A stretch of 64,000 nt of DNA, from assembly GCA_020723305.1 (NCBI GenBank), contig DYJC01000004.1:262261-326260 (forward strand), read 5' to 3'. The translations under genes were made by a program, and so were the position numbers. Source of the stretch: Desulfosudis oleivorans (lineage in GTDB: Bacteria > Desulfobacterota > Desulfobacteria > Desulfobacterales > SURF-7). Of this stretch, positions 25,164-34,994 are shown piece after piece; positions within the stretch are counted from its first letter, which is position 1, and the number at the start of each line of letters is the position of its first letter. The notes under the pieces were generated by a model, which searched no databases, had not been told where the DNA came from, and saw only the letters and a list, made by a program, of their open reading frames with translations.

Positions 25164-25982
25164 ATGAAGACATTCACTAACAAGGTTGCTGCAATCACAG
25201 GGGCCGCATCCGGTATCGGGCAAATGCTGGCGGTCAATCTGTCTGCCAGAGGGTGTGAAGTTGCCATATCGGATATTGATGCAAACGGTCTGCAACAAAC
25301 CGCAGAGATGGCGAAAAAACAGAATGGAGAAGTCACGATTCATGAAGTGGATGTCGCCCGGCAGGATAGTGTTGAGCATTATGCAGCAGACGTTGTAAAA
25401 CAGCATGGCCGGGTGGACATGCTCATCAACAATGCCGGTGTATCACTGGCCCAGAGCATTGAAGATGTAACCTATTCCGATTTCAACTGGCTGATGGGAA
25501 TCAACTTCTGGGGTGTAGTATATGGCGTAAAGGCTTTTCTTCCCTATCTGAAACAACAGCCGGAAAGCCATATTGTCAATATTTCCAGCATAAACGGATT
25601 TATCACCTGGCCCAATCATGCTCCCTATTGCGCTTCCAAATTTGCAGTAAAGGGTTTTACGGAAACCCTGTGGCAGGAGCTTCGGCACACAAACGTCCAG
25701 GTATCCTGTGTTCATCCGGGAGGAATCAAGACAAACATCGCCCGCAATACCCGGTTTTACAGATCTCCGGGCAATAAGTTAAATCATGAACAGTCGATTG
25801 AAGCATTTGACAAGATCGCCGGAACTTCTTCGGATAAGGCAGCCCGGCTGATCATCGAAGGTATTCTGAAAAACAAACAGCGTATCCTGGTCGGTCCGGA
25901 TGCCTATGTGCTGGACATATTGACGCGCCTGTTCCCGGTGAAGTTCGTAAAATGGATAGCAGCAATCGCCGGACGAAAATAA
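25164..25982 (+). CDS. Short-chain dehydrogenase/reductase (SDR)
   Basis: 272 residues of a classical SDR. AAITGAASGIGQMLAVNLS is the NAD(P) loop, MLINNAGVS the NNAG motif, and VNISSINGF with YCASKFAVKGF the catalytic Ser-Tyr-Lys set. SDIDANG after strand 2 (acidic) hints at NAD preference. Predicted to interconvert a hydroxy and keto group of the operon's substrate. It is the last gene of the TetR-controlled unit, 120 bases after the dehydrogenase, and ends just before a convergent hemerythrin gene. Confidence 0.9.
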   Translation: MKTFTNKVAAITGAASGIGQMLAVNLSARGCEVAISDIDANGLQQTAEMAKKQNGEVTIHEVDVARQDSVEHYAADVVKQHGRVDMLINNAGVSLAQSIEDVTYSDFNWLMGINFWGVVYGVKAFLPYLKQQPESHIVNISSINGFITWPNHAPYCASKFAVKGFTETLWQELRHTNVQVSCVHPGGIKTNIARNTRFYRSPGNKLNHEQSIEAFDKIAGTSSDKAARLIIEGILKNKQRILVGPDAYVLDILTRLFPVKFVKWIAAIAGRK

Positions 25983-26003
25983 GTAACGCGGGTCTCCGTC
26001 AAT

Positions 26004-26699
26004 TTATTGAATAAGAAGATATCGGATCCATCCTTTGTCGGGATCTCTATCCAGACATTTTACGGATTGGAATTTTTCTTCATTATTTTTATCCACTCCG
26101 AGATTTTTTTTGTCTTCGACCAGGATATGCTCCTTGATCCATTTTTTCAGCAGCTTTTCCATATTCCCCTTGAGTTCATTCAAGGATTTAATTCCTTTCA
26201 GCAGATCGTTGATCTCTTCGACAATGGCATGATGTTTTTGAATATGATCATCAAAATCCAGATATTGAATATCCTGCATATATTGTTTTTCGCTTTTAAA
26301 ATGTTCGTCAACGTATTGCCGCAAATGGTTCAGCAGAAATTTGAATTCCGGAGCTTCTTCCATGGGATCTTCAAAATCGATCAGCTCATTTGCAATCGCA
26401 AACAGCAACCGATGCTGGGAATCGATATGATCGACACCCAGACGACACTCTTTTGTCCATTTCATCCGTTCACCCATCACTTTCCTCCAATAACAAAGTG
26501 TTACTTCCCCGTCACGCGGAAATGAATAAAATAGGAGCCTGGCATCCGTATTTCCAACTTTCCCTTTGTGGTGTAATATCTCTCCAGGAGATACATTTTC
26601 CATCAACACAAACCCAAGCTGTGAAACCTGCTGGGGGAAAATTTCCGGATCAAACGTGGACAAAATGGGTTCACCACGACGTTTTGTGTAACGCTTCAA
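26004..26699 (-). CDS. Bacteriohemerythrin-domain protein with N-terminal extension
   Basis: 231 residues. From about residue 78 the hemerythrin ligand pattern is complete: LGVDHIDSQHRLLF, YVDEHFKSEKQYM, HIQKHHAIVEEI and WIKEHILVEDK, giving the His/Glu/Asp ligands for a diiron O2-binding site. The first about 75 residues form an additional region (FPQQVSQLGFVLMENVSPGE) that I cannot assign, and the tail after residue 200 is also extra. In anaerobes such proteins sense or scavenge oxygen. Not in an operon; it converges with the SDR gene. Confidence 0.85.
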   Translation of the reverse strand: MKRYTKRRGEPILSTFDPEIFPQQVSQLGFVLMENVSPGEILHHKGKVGNTDARLLFYSFPRDGEVTLCYWRKVMGERMKWTKECRLGVDHIDSQHRLLFAIANELIDFEDPMEEAPEFKFLLNHLRQYVDEHFKSEKQYMQDIQYLDFDDHIQKHHAIVEEINDLLKGIKSLNELKGNMEKLLKKWIKEHILVEDKKNLGVDKNNEEKFQSVKCLDRDPDKGWIRYLLIQ

Positions 26700-26900
26700 A
26701 TCATTAACTGTTTTATGATCCTGATGAGAGTAATGTTTTTCCGAAATCGCATAATCAAAAACAAGTTCCGATTCCAGACCGGCACATGACTGGATGGATG
26801 TCAGGGTTTTAAAAACAGCTGCGATTCATACGCAAAGTGGAGAGCTTGAATGACAGCCGCCATTTGTGCAGTCCGGCCTCTCTTTTTGGATTTCATCTTC

Positions 26901-27041
26901 AAGCTATCTCAAAAAAGTCTTTTGGCCCAAACTCTGCGTTGGATTCATATTTCAAATCCTCGACATACTCCGTGTATGCCTGCGGTTCGAAATCTGAATC
27001 CGCCTTGATTTTGAACCAAAATCTTTTTTTTGAGATAGCTT
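26901..27041. repeat. Dispersed hairpin repeat A, copy 2 (complete)
   Basis: A 141-base element with perfect terminal arms AAGCTATCTCAAAAAA and TTTTTTGAGATAGCTT, and imperfect complementarity over its whole length, folding about CATAC/GTATG. Its reverse complement matches 2005-2134. It looks like a small non-coding mobile element or an RNA hairpin. The flanking parts of 26700-27341 hold no supported gene; the plus-strand frame at 26837-27157 is an artefact of the repeat. Confidence 0.85.
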
Positions 27042-27341
27042 GTTGTTATTTCCCTGAATTTTTTCCAGATGAATTGTATAGTCTGATGATCCATTTTGTA
27101 TGGGTTGTACAGCTAAAAATCCCATATTCCAATCCCAAAAGCAACCATGAAAAATAGAACCATGATACCGTTAAGGAATGTAGGTCGAGTTGAGGAATTG
27201 AAACCCGATCTACGAAACCTTATTTTTATTTGACACACAAGTCTTGGATTGGTATTGATTCGAATCTGAAAAGCGAATAATGATCCTCTGAAAATTCACT
27301 GGCAATAAGCCAACTTCAAGCATATTCTGATAGGTTCGGCA

Positions 27342-28679
27342 ATGAATAAAACGACGATAACTCCAGTTTTAGATCCCGCTGCATATTACAGATTTGCACC
27401 TGCGGATGTCGCTGCCCGTCTCAAAAGTGACCCCTCGCGAGGCCTTGATACCCAAGAGGCGGTCTTCCGGAGCGAACATATTGGAAAAAATTTGTTGATT
27501 GAGCGGGGAGTCCGCCCATTATGGCTGTTGTTATGGGATCAGTTTGCAAGCACACTTGTGTTCATTCTCTTGATCGCGGCTGCGATATCCGCTATCGTGG
27601 GCAGCCTAAAAGACGCCATTGCCATTCTGGCCATTATTCTTCTCAATGCAGCCTTGGGATTTGTTCAGGAATTCCGTGCTGAGCGGGCCATGGCTGCCCT
27701 TCGCCGGCTTGCAGTTCCAAAGGTTCGCGTCCGCCGTGATGGCATGGTTGTCGAGCTTTCTTCCTCAGATCTGGTGCCCGGTGATCTGGTCCTTCTAGAA
27801 GCCGGGAATCTGGTACCCGCGGATGGCCGGATTTTTGAATCCGCCAGCCTTCGGATACAGGAAGCTGTGTTGACCGGAGAATCAGTGGCTGTTGAGAAAC
27901 AGACTGCGCCACTTACCGGAGATGACCATCTATCAATTGGCGATCAGAGCAATATGATCTTTATGGGTACCAGTGTGGCTCATGGACGAGGTTTGATGAT
28001 GGTCACCGCCACCGGTATGAACACTGAGCTGGGACGAGTGGCGGATCTTCTTCAGGGTGTTGGCAGTATGACAACGCCCTTGCAGCAACGCCTTAACCGG
28101 CTGGGCCACTCCCTGGCTTTCGCGGCGCTATTTGTTGTCTTAGCCATCTTTGGCTTGGGCATCCTAATGGATGAAGATTGGAAGCTTATGTTCATGACCT
28201 CGGTTAGCATGGCGGTAGCCGTAATTCCTGAGGGGCTTCCCGCAGTCGTCACCATTGCGCTTGCCCTTGGCGCCCAAAGGATGCTGCGCCGAAACGCACT
28301 TATCCGCCGGTTACCCGCCGTGGAAACCCTTGGATCAGTGACCGTCATCTGTTCAGACAAGACCGGAACGCTCACTGAAAACCGGATGACCGTCACTGTG
28401 CTGGATTTGGCCGGACACCGGATCGACATCTCGGAGGAACTCATCCATCGGATGCCCGTCACGGCAATCGAACATGAGGGAACGACGCTTATCAAGGAAA
28501 AGCCATCACTGGCTTTGCTCCTCATGGGGGGAGCGCTCTGTAGCGACGCGGTGTTGAAACCCGATTCCGCGCGCCCTGGTAATTTCCATGCGGTTGGCGA
28601 TCCGACCGAGGGGGCATTAGTGATTGCTGCTGCACGCTATGGGCTTCTGAAAGATCGGCTTGATGTAAACCCCGAATAA
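27342..28679 (+). pseudogene. P-type (Ca2+/cation) ATPase, C-terminally truncated
   Basis: The first 445 residues of a type II cation ATPase: actuator motif LTGESVAVEK, membrane motif VAVIPEGLPAVVTIALALGA, phosphorylation site CSDKTGTLTENRMT and the nucleotide-domain GDPTEGALVIAAA. Family members have about 850-950 residues. Here the frame ends at TAA soon after the start of the N-domain, and the following DNA is the next gene, so the hinge motif (GDGxNDxPAL) and the last six membrane helices are absent. No continuation is seen in other frames. It cannot be a working pump; it is the left side of a deletion that brought it next to cardiolipin synthase. Confidence 0.85.
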
Positions 28680-28711
28680 ATGTACTTTTTTACTGACAGC
28701 TGTTGTATATT

Positions 28712-30124
28712 ATGAAACTCACTTTGGATACCGGAATTATTTTACTGGCGCTGGATGTTTACGCTGTTTACCGGGCCATCTCCCGTAGTCACGGTGTCAA
28801 CAGTACGTTGGCCTGGATCTTTGCAATTCTTGCATTTCCCGGAATAGGCGCCATAGCATATCTGCTTGTTGCCAATCCGGGCATCAAAAACACAACCCGC
28901 CGTAAACGCCTTGGGAACGAAACCATCCGTAAGTCCATTTCGGAGAACGTCCGCGATACCCACTTAAAGGAACAAGGATCCATTCTCCATCTTTCATCCG
29001 TTCTGACTGGGCTGCTTCCCACCGGAGGCAACACGGTGGAACTGCTCACTGAAAATGAATACGTATTTGAGAAAATCGAACAGGAAGTCCTTGCAGCCAA
29101 ACTTTTCATATGGGTTGAGTATTACATCATCAGCAATGATGAAACCGGGAGGCGCTTTCTGGATTTACTTGCCGGGAAGGCCCGCGAGGGAGTGCATGTT
29201 TTGCTGCTTTATGATGCGGTGGGGTCCCTTCGGATCGATGGAAAGCGAATCGCCGCTATCAGAGCCGCAGGGGGAAAAGCCGAGGCGTTTCTTCCCGTCA
29301 ATCCGTTAAGACGCCGGTGGGCGGTTCATTTGCGGAACCACCGCAAGATGATTGTCATCGATGGAATTCTGGGGTTCACCGGTGGAATGAACATGGGCAA
29401 CGAATATTCCGGAGTTATGAGAAAAAAAAAGAAAACGCTTCATTTCCGGGATACTCATTTGATGTTATGCGGGCCTGCGGTGTCCAGCCTATCCCAAACC
29501 TTTGCGGAGGACTGGGCATTTGCTACCGGTGAAACTCTTTCCTTTCCCACACGTCTTCATAGTGCCATTGGCGGAGAGGCCATAGTTGCGATAGTGCCGA
29601 GCGGACCGGACCAGGAAAATAACGCCAGCAGCTTTGTTTACTTTTCCGGGATCGCCACCGCAAGCAAGCGTTGCTATCTCTCCACGCCCTACCTTATTCC
29701 GGATGAACCTACCATCCGGGCGCTGATCAGTGCTGCTTCTCGGGGCGTGGATGTCAGAATTCTGGTTCCGGCCAGAAGCGATGTAGCGATTATTTCGCCG
29801 GCTGCCCGTTCGTATTACCCCAAGTTCGTAAATGCAGGTATCCGGATTTATGAATACACGCCACGCATGCTTCACGCAAAATCCATAGTTGTGGACGAAA
29901 ATTGGGGGGTCGTCGGCTCTGCAAACACGGATATCCGGAGCTTTAAATTAAATTTTGAGCTGGGTGCTCTAGTAGTCGATACAACCTTCGCCAAACTTTT
30001 GGAAGATAAATTCTTTAAAGACCTTGAACAGAGTAAAGAAATACGGTCTGAAGATCTCAATCAAAAAACAATCTTTGCCCGCCTCTTTGAAGGCGCTTGC
30101 CGGCTGTTGTCTCCTCTGCTTTGA
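28712..30124 (+). CDS. cls: Cardiolipin synthase (phospholipase D superfamily)
   Basis: 470 residues. Two N-terminal membrane helices (LTLDTGIILLALDVYAVY; TLAWIFAILAFPGIGAIAYLLV) precede two HKD catalytic motifs, NHRKMIVIDG with GFTGGMN after it, and HAKSIVVDENWGVVGSAN. This is the bacterial cardiolipin synthase arrangement, condensing two phosphatidylglycerols at the inner membrane. The ATG at 28712 is used; an in-frame TTG at 28703 is unlikely. There is only a 32-base gap to the truncated ATPase, and no good ribosome site or promoter of its own, so expression may depend on readthrough from the ATPase remnant. Confidence 0.9.
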   Translation: MKLTLDTGIILLALDVYAVYRAISRSHGVNSTLAWIFAILAFPGIGAIAYLLVANPGIKNTTRRKRLGNETIRKSISENVRDTHLKEQGSILHLSSVLTGLLPTGGNTVELLTENEYVFEKIEQEVLAAKLFIWVEYYIISNDETGRRFLDLLAGKAREGVHVLLLYDAVGSLRIDGKRIAAIRAAGGKAEAFLPVNPLRRRWAVHLRNHRKMIVIDGILGFTGGMNMGNEYSGVMRKKKKTLHFRDTHLMLCGPAVSSLSQTFAEDWAFATGETLSFPTRLHSAIGGEAIVAIVPSGPDQENNASSFVYFSGIATASKRCYLSTPYLIPDEPTIRALISAASRGVDVRILVPARSDVAIISPAARSYYPKFVNAGIRIYEYTPRMLHAKSIVVDENWGVVGSANTDIRSFKLNFELGALVVDTTFAKLLEDKFFKDLEQSKEIRSEDLNQKTIFARLFEGACRLLSPLL

Positions 30125-30360
30125 TTTCATTGGATACAACGATATCAAATGGAAGTAACTCCACCAAACAGGCAAGGAGGCATAATGATATCTCAAAAAT
30201 CCCAACATCCCCAATTGCCAAGGCCCCATTGATCCGGATATTTTTATCCCATGCCCGAAAAATCCGACCATCTGCAAGTTCATGATTCAGCTGGGCTGGT
30301 TTGATGAACTGAGCTCCTGGGTCATGAATGTCAACCGATATCTGTCGCCAGACCGGGGAC

Positions 30361-30458
30361 TAGGGACGGAGGACTATGGTACATGAAAGTATGAAAATAA
30401 AAAACTACTATAAGGGTCTCGATTCATACTTTCATGTACGTCCCTTAGTCCGTCCCTA
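30361..30458. repeat. Hairpin repeat C (long inverted repeat)
   Basis: Left arm at 30361-30395 starts TAGGGACGGA and ends ACATGAAAGTATGAA. Right arm at 30423-30458 is its near-perfect reverse complement, with a 27-base loop. It lies between the convergent cls and nrdJ genes. It resembles REP/BIME-type elements or a miniature element mobilised by REP-associated transposases. No gene is supported in 30125-30521. Confidence 0.7.
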
Positions 30459-30521
30459 TTTATATATAAAAAATTCCAACCAACAAGATAGTATCATGAT
30501 CGTACCAATACCGAAATTTAC

Positions 30522-33011
30522 TTATCCGCACTTGGTATACCCACAGGCATGGCAAGTCACACATCCCTCTTCAAAGCTGATATGCCGGCCGCACTCCGGG
30601 CATTCGTCACCTTTAAAGGTATTGCCGAACCGTTTGGTTTTGCCGTTTTTGTTTTTGATATATCGCTGCTCCAGAATCTGGCCGATTGCATCCGGGATGG
30701 AAAGAACCAGCTCCCCGTTATAAAAAACCGTATGTTCCCCCCGGATTCCCTTGACCTGTTCAATAATATTATCCACGGTTACGCCGGAGCGGAGCGCCAG
30801 AGAGATCAGACGGCCGATTGCCTCTGTCTTGGCCATGGTGGATTTCCCGGATTTGCCGATTGTTGCGAACACCTCAAACGGCCGTCCTTCATATTCGGTA
30901 ACGGTAACATAAAGATGCCCCATTCCAGTCCGGATCTTGGTTGTAAAACCCTCCAAGGTTTCCGGCCTGTCCTGCACCATGGACATAAAACTGTCCTCTG
31001 TCATCTTCTTTGCAGGAAAGGAGAGAACCTGATTCTCCTTGCTGCCGTCACGATAGATGGTAACGCCTTTGCATCCCAGTTCATATGCCATATCATAAAT
31101 CTTACGCACATCCTCTTCTGTAGCGTCCTTGGGAAGATTAACGGTTTTGGATACCGCATTATCCGTATGCTGCTGAAAAGCTGCCTGCATACGAACATGC
31201 CAGGTGGCTGAAATATCATGGGCCGTAACAAACACCCTTCTGACATCTGCCGGGATCTCTTCCATATCCCGTATACTTCCTTTTTCCGCAATCTTTGTCA
31301 TCAATTCTTTGCTGTAAAAACCTCTTTGTCTCGCAACCTGTTCAAAGTATGAGTTTACTTCCACCAGCTTATCGTTATCCATTACATTCCGGACAAAACT
31401 GAGGGCAAACAGCGGCTCAACCCCGCTTGAACAGCCGGCAATGATACTTAATGTGCCTGTCGGCGCAATGGTCGTGGTTGTTGCATTCCGATACCGGCAA
31501 TCTTTCTGATCCTTGAAAATGCTTTTATCGAAATTGAGGAACACACCTCGTTCTTCGGCAAGCTGCTTTGAAGCAGCATGGGATTCCTCCTGCACGAATT
31601 TCATTACTTCTTCCGCAATGGCAAGCGCCTGGTCCGAATCATAGGGAATGCCCAGTTGAAAAAGAAGATCTGCAAAACCCATGACGCCCAGACCGATTTT
31701 CCGGTTTCCCTTTACCATCTTTTCAATTTCCGAAAGAGGATACTTTGACTGATCAATGGTATTGTCCAAAAACCGGACTGCATTCCATATCAGTTTTTTC
31801 AACCCCTCATAATCAATTTCCGAGACCGCCCCTCTTTGGTAGACAAACTTAGCCAGGTTGATGGACCCCAGGTTGCAGGCCTCCATGGGGAGAAGCGGCT
31901 GCTCTCCGCAAGGATTGGTACTTTCAATCTCTCCCAACTCAGGCGTTGGATTATCCCGGTTGATGCGATCCAGAAAAATAATGCCCGGGTCTCCGTTTTT
32001 CCAGGCATGTTTAACCAGATTCTGATAGGTTTCATCTGCATTCAATTGCCCGGTTTTTTCCCGGTTGGATGGATTGATCAAATCATAGTTTTCCTTGTTC
32101 TGAACCGCTTTCATGAATGAATCCGTGATACCGACCGATATGTTAAAATTATTCAGCGCCTTGTCATCCTGTTTGCAGGTAATGAACTCCAATATATCCG
32201 GATGATCAATCCGGAGGATAGCCATATTGGCACCACGGCGTGTGCCTCCCTGCTTGACCTGCTCGGTTGCGGTATTGAACACCTTCATAAAGGAAACCGG
32301 CCCGGAAGCAATGCCCCCTGTGGTTCCGACACGGCTGTTGGCCGGCCGGAGCCGGGAAAATGAGAAACCGGTTCCTCCGCCTGATTTATGAATCAGGGCT
32401 GCATGTTTAATGGAATTAAAGATATCATCCATGCTGTCTTCTACGGGCAGAACAAAACAGGCCGCAAGCTGCCCAAGCCGACGTCCCGCATTCATTAGCG
32501 TTGGTGAATTGGGGAGAAATTCAAACCGCGTCATCATCTGATAAAAAACCTTTTCCATCTCCTTTACGCGAGTATCGTCATCACAGTATTTTTTTTCCGC
32601 CTTGGCAATAAATCCGGCAACGCGGCCAAACATCTGTTCCGCTTTTTCAATAACCTTGCCCTGAAGATTCTTTTTCAGATATCTTCTTTCCAGAACCAAT
32701 CTTGCATTATCGGACAGCGTAAGATCATTTTTGATAAAAACCGTTTTATCCAGGTGGATGGGTGATGGCTTTTTCAATCCATATTCAAGCAGTTTGGATT
32801 CAATCATTTTTTCAATAACAGGCATGGTAATGGTATAGGTCTCCATCTTGGCGATCTCTTCCCGGACAAACCGGCTGATCGCCATGGCCTGTTCCGGGTT
32901 GATTGGATTTTCTTTTGCGATAATATCTGAAAAGCGACGATCATCCCATCGATATGCGGATAAATCAAACCGCCCGTCATCCATGATTAAAACCTTGCCC
33001 CTATGACCCAT
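30522..33011 (-). CDS. nrdJ: Adenosylcobalamin-dependent (class II) ribonucleotide reductase
   Basis: 829 residues. The barrel motifs are present: LAACFVLPVEDSMDD, FSRLRPANSRVG, NPCGEQPLLPMEACNLGSINL (active-site Cys region), GLGVMGFADLLFQLG and TTTIAPTGTLSIIAG. The C-terminus ends in a zinc-ribbon with CPECGRH, then CHACGYTKCG, typical of bacterial NrdJ. It makes deoxynucleotides in a B12- and not oxygen-dependent way, fitting an anaerobe and the cobalt transporter further on. GAGGAGG precedes the ATG. Two NrdR-like boxes stand about 85-130 bases upstream. The pyruvate kinase gene lies upstream on the same strand, 139 bases away. Confidence 0.95.
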   Translation of the reverse strand: MGHRGKVLIMDDGRFDLSAYRWDDRRFSDIIAKENPINPEQAMAISRFVREEIAKMETYTITMPVIEKMIESKLLEYGLKKPSPIHLDKTVFIKNDLTLSDNARLVLERRYLKKNLQGKVIEKAEQMFGRVAGFIAKAEKKYCDDDTRVKEMEKVFYQMMTRFEFLPNSPTLMNAGRRLGQLAACFVLPVEDSMDDIFNSIKHAALIHKSGGGTGFSFSRLRPANSRVGTTGGIASGPVSFMKVFNTATEQVKQGGTRRGANMAILRIDHPDILEFITCKQDDKALNNFNISVGITDSFMKAVQNKENYDLINPSNREKTGQLNADETYQNLVKHAWKNGDPGIIFLDRINRDNPTPELGEIESTNPCGEQPLLPMEACNLGSINLAKFVYQRGAVSEIDYEGLKKLIWNAVRFLDNTIDQSKYPLSEIEKMVKGNRKIGLGVMGFADLLFQLGIPYDSDQALAIAEEVMKFVQEESHAASKQLAEERGVFLNFDKSIFKDQKDCRYRNATTTTIAPTGTLSIIAGCSSGVEPLFALSFVRNVMDNDKLVEVNSYFEQVARQRGFYSKELMTKIAEKGSIRDMEEIPADVRRVFVTAHDISATWHVRMQAAFQQHTDNAVSKTVNLPKDATEEDVRKIYDMAYELGCKGVTIYRDGSKENQVLSFPAKKMTEDSFMSMVQDRPETLEGFTTKIRTGMGHLYVTVTEYEGRPFEVFATIGKSGKSTMAKTEAIGRLISLALRSGVTVDNIIEQVKGIRGEHTVFYNGELVLSIPDAIGQILEQRYIKNKNGKTKRFGNTFKGDECPECGRHISFEEGCVTCHACGYTKCG

Positions 33012-33093
33012 TGCGCCTCCTCAACCGTATGATGGTAAATATGGTCCGTAGTAAAAAATTTTTTATTTATTCCTGTAAAGTTTTTCTGCTCAT

Positions 33094-33138
33094 ACTATAT
33101 GTTGTATGTCAAGAAAAAATCATCACAACATATGACAC
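33094..33138 (-). promoter_or_regulatory. Tandem NrdR-type boxes upstream of nrdJ
   Basis: ACTATATGTTGT at 33094-33105 fits the NrdR consensus core CwATATaTwG at nine of ten positions. A second, weaker copy, CACAACATATGACAC, lies at 33124-33138. Their centres are 31 bases apart, the three-helical-turn spacing known for paired NrdR boxes. No nrdR gene is in this window, so the repressor would act from elsewhere in the genome. Confidence 0.6.
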
Positions 33139-33150
33139 ATTTTACCAGGA

Positions 33151-34575
33151 TCAATCTTCGTGGCCGATCCGATGAATTTTAATGGAATTTGTAGATCCTT
33201 TTTTTAATCCAAAGCCCACCACAATAACAATCAGATCATCCTTTTTAACCTTACCTTTTTCAATCAAAATATTTTCGCTGGCCTGTACAAGCCGGTTTGT
33301 ATCACTGATATTTGAGATATGCATGGGGGTCACTCCCCAGTACAGCGCCAGACGGTTATATACGGTAACATTGGGTGTGAACGCAAAAATAGGCATGGAG
33401 GGCCGCTGTTTTGATATCAGCTTTGAGGTGTGCCCGGATACGGAAAAAGAAACAATCCCTTTTCCGCTCACCTCATGAAGAATATTCACAGCTGATTGTG
33501 CTACTGCATGAGGAACAAGATCCTCTGTGTCTTTTTCATACTGTAAATGATATTTCATGAAAGGCGATTTCTCCATCTGGGAAGCAATCTTTGCCATCAT
33601 CTGAACGGCCTTTACCGGATATTTCCCGGAAGCGGTTTCACCGGAAAGCATTACCGCATCGGTTCCATCCAGAATTGCATTGGCCACATCCGAAGCTTCC
33701 GCCCGGGTCGGAATAGGGTTCACGCTCATGGTTTCCAGCATCTGCGTTGCCGTGATCACCGGCTTGTTTTTTTTCATGGCGGAATGGATAATATGTTTTT
33801 GGATCGCAGGAACCTGTTCCGGATGCATCTCCACACCCAGATCGCCCCTTGCAACCATAATGGCATCCGTCACCTCCAATATGTCGTCCAGATTTTTCAC
33901 AGCCTCTGGCTTTTCAATTTTAGCAATCACCGGGATATCTTTCCCCTGATTTTTAATAATCGATTGTATCTGCTTTACATCATCTGCAGTTCTAACAAAG
34001 GACAAGGCAAAAAAATCAATTCCCACTTTGATCCCGAAATTCAAATCCCTTTTATCCTTTTCCGTAAGAGACGGAGCGGAAACCTTCACACCCGGAAGAT
34101 TTATCCCTTTGTTTTCTTTTAGTACCCCTCCGTTCATGATTTTACATTTTACCGTATCCTTGGTTTTGGAAAGCACCTTCAGTTCAATCAGGCCATCATC
34201 CACCAGAATCACATCATTTTTTTTCACATCCCCGGGAAGCTCCTTGTATGTTGTCGAGACAATCTCGGCAGATCCCGGTACGTTTTGAGAGGTGATCGAA
34301 AACTCGTTATTCTTTTTCAGGATAACCGGTTCTCCGTTTGATAGTTTACCTGTCCGGATTTTTGGCCCCTGGAGATCCAGAATAATTCCGACCGGCGTAT
34401 TCAACTCCCGGGAAAGAGACCGGATGGTCTTGATAACTTCACCATGCTCTTCATAACTTCCATGGGAGAAATTCAACCGCGCGACATTCATCCCTTCGGA
34501 AATCAATTCTTTCAGAACAGCTCGCGTATTGGATGACGGACCGATTGTGGCGACTATTTTTGTTTTTTTCAGCAT
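33151..34575 (-). CDS. pyk: Pyruvate kinase
   Basis: 474 residues with MKRTKIVATIGP-type opening (MLKKTKIVATIGPSS), MNVARLNFSHGSYEEH, GPKIRTG, the Mg/PEP-binding IAKIEKPEAV and VARGDLGVE, and ATQMLETM followed by PTRAEASDVANAILDGTDAVMLS. The C-terminal allosteric-like domain is present. It converts PEP and ADP to pyruvate and ATP in the cytoplasm. Together with the PPi-phosphofructokinase downstream in the window it indicates a complete lower and upper glycolytic route. No strong terminator separates it from nrdJ. Confidence 0.95.
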   Translation of the reverse strand: MLKKTKIVATIGPSSNTRAVLKELISEGMNVARLNFSHGSYEEHGEVIKTIRSLSRELNTPVGIILDLQGPKIRTGKLSNGEPVILKKNNEFSITSQNVPGSAEIVSTTYKELPGDVKKNDVILVDDGLIELKVLSKTKDTVKCKIMNGGVLKENKGINLPGVKVSAPSLTEKDKRDLNFGIKVGIDFFALSFVRTADDVKQIQSIIKNQGKDIPVIAKIEKPEAVKNLDDILEVTDAIMVARGDLGVEMHPEQVPAIQKHIIHSAMKKNKPVITATQMLETMSVNPIPTRAEASDVANAILDGTDAVMLSGETASGKYPVKAVQMMAKIASQMEKSPFMKYHLQYEKDTEDLVPHAVAQSAVNILHEVSGKGIVSFSVSGHTSKLISKQRPSMPIFAFTPNVTVYNRLALYWGVTPMHISNISDTNRLVQASENILIEKGKVKKDDLIVIVVGFGLKKGSTNSIKIHRIGHED

Positions 34576-34775
34576 ACCGTAAACCTCCGTATCTAAAAGT
34601 CAAAATATATGAAAAAAGGCGTGAAAACCCAAGTCCATAATCAGATGAGTTTCATGTTGATTGGATCTATTATTCTATAATAATTTAGGATTTTTATCTT
34701 TCAAGACCGGTAAAGTATGCCAGCCTGCTTCCTTTTTGTCAATCCGGTTTATGCAAAAGGAAACAAGATATCTCC

Positions 34776-34825
34776 AAAAAAAAATCACCCCGGAAATCTC
34801 TCCATATCGAGATCTGCCGGGGTGA
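34776..34825 (-). terminator. Intrinsic terminator downstream of the degQ-like gene
   Basis: A 9-base GC-rich stem TCACCCCGG/CCGGGGTGA (34785-34793 with 34817-34825), extended by an inner ATCTC/GAGAT pair. On the minus strand it is followed by a run of nine T (complement of A at 34776-34784). It stands about 170 bases after the protease stop. The rest of 34576-34994 holds no gene. Confidence 0.8.
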
Positions 34826-34994
34826 CTGGGTCGGGTTGTTTTACTCAAACCAGGAGAGAGCAATTTTTCTCATTTTCTTATTCAGGCTTGATTTCATGTT
34901 GACACTGTATATTGTCACACAAAGAACAGGTACAGGGGCCTGCCCTTACAAGTCATATCCTCTTGATTGAAAATTGAATCCGATCCCCTCCCTT

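Noticed and set aside
26837-27157. Plus-strand 106-codon frame
   Set aside because: It is made largely of repeat A, which is non-coding and palindromic; the same frame is not open in the other copy.
30097-30300. Minus-strand protein-like open stretch downstream of cls
   Set aside because: It reads plausibly in one frame for about 60 codons but overlaps the cls end, has no start, and matches no family known to me.
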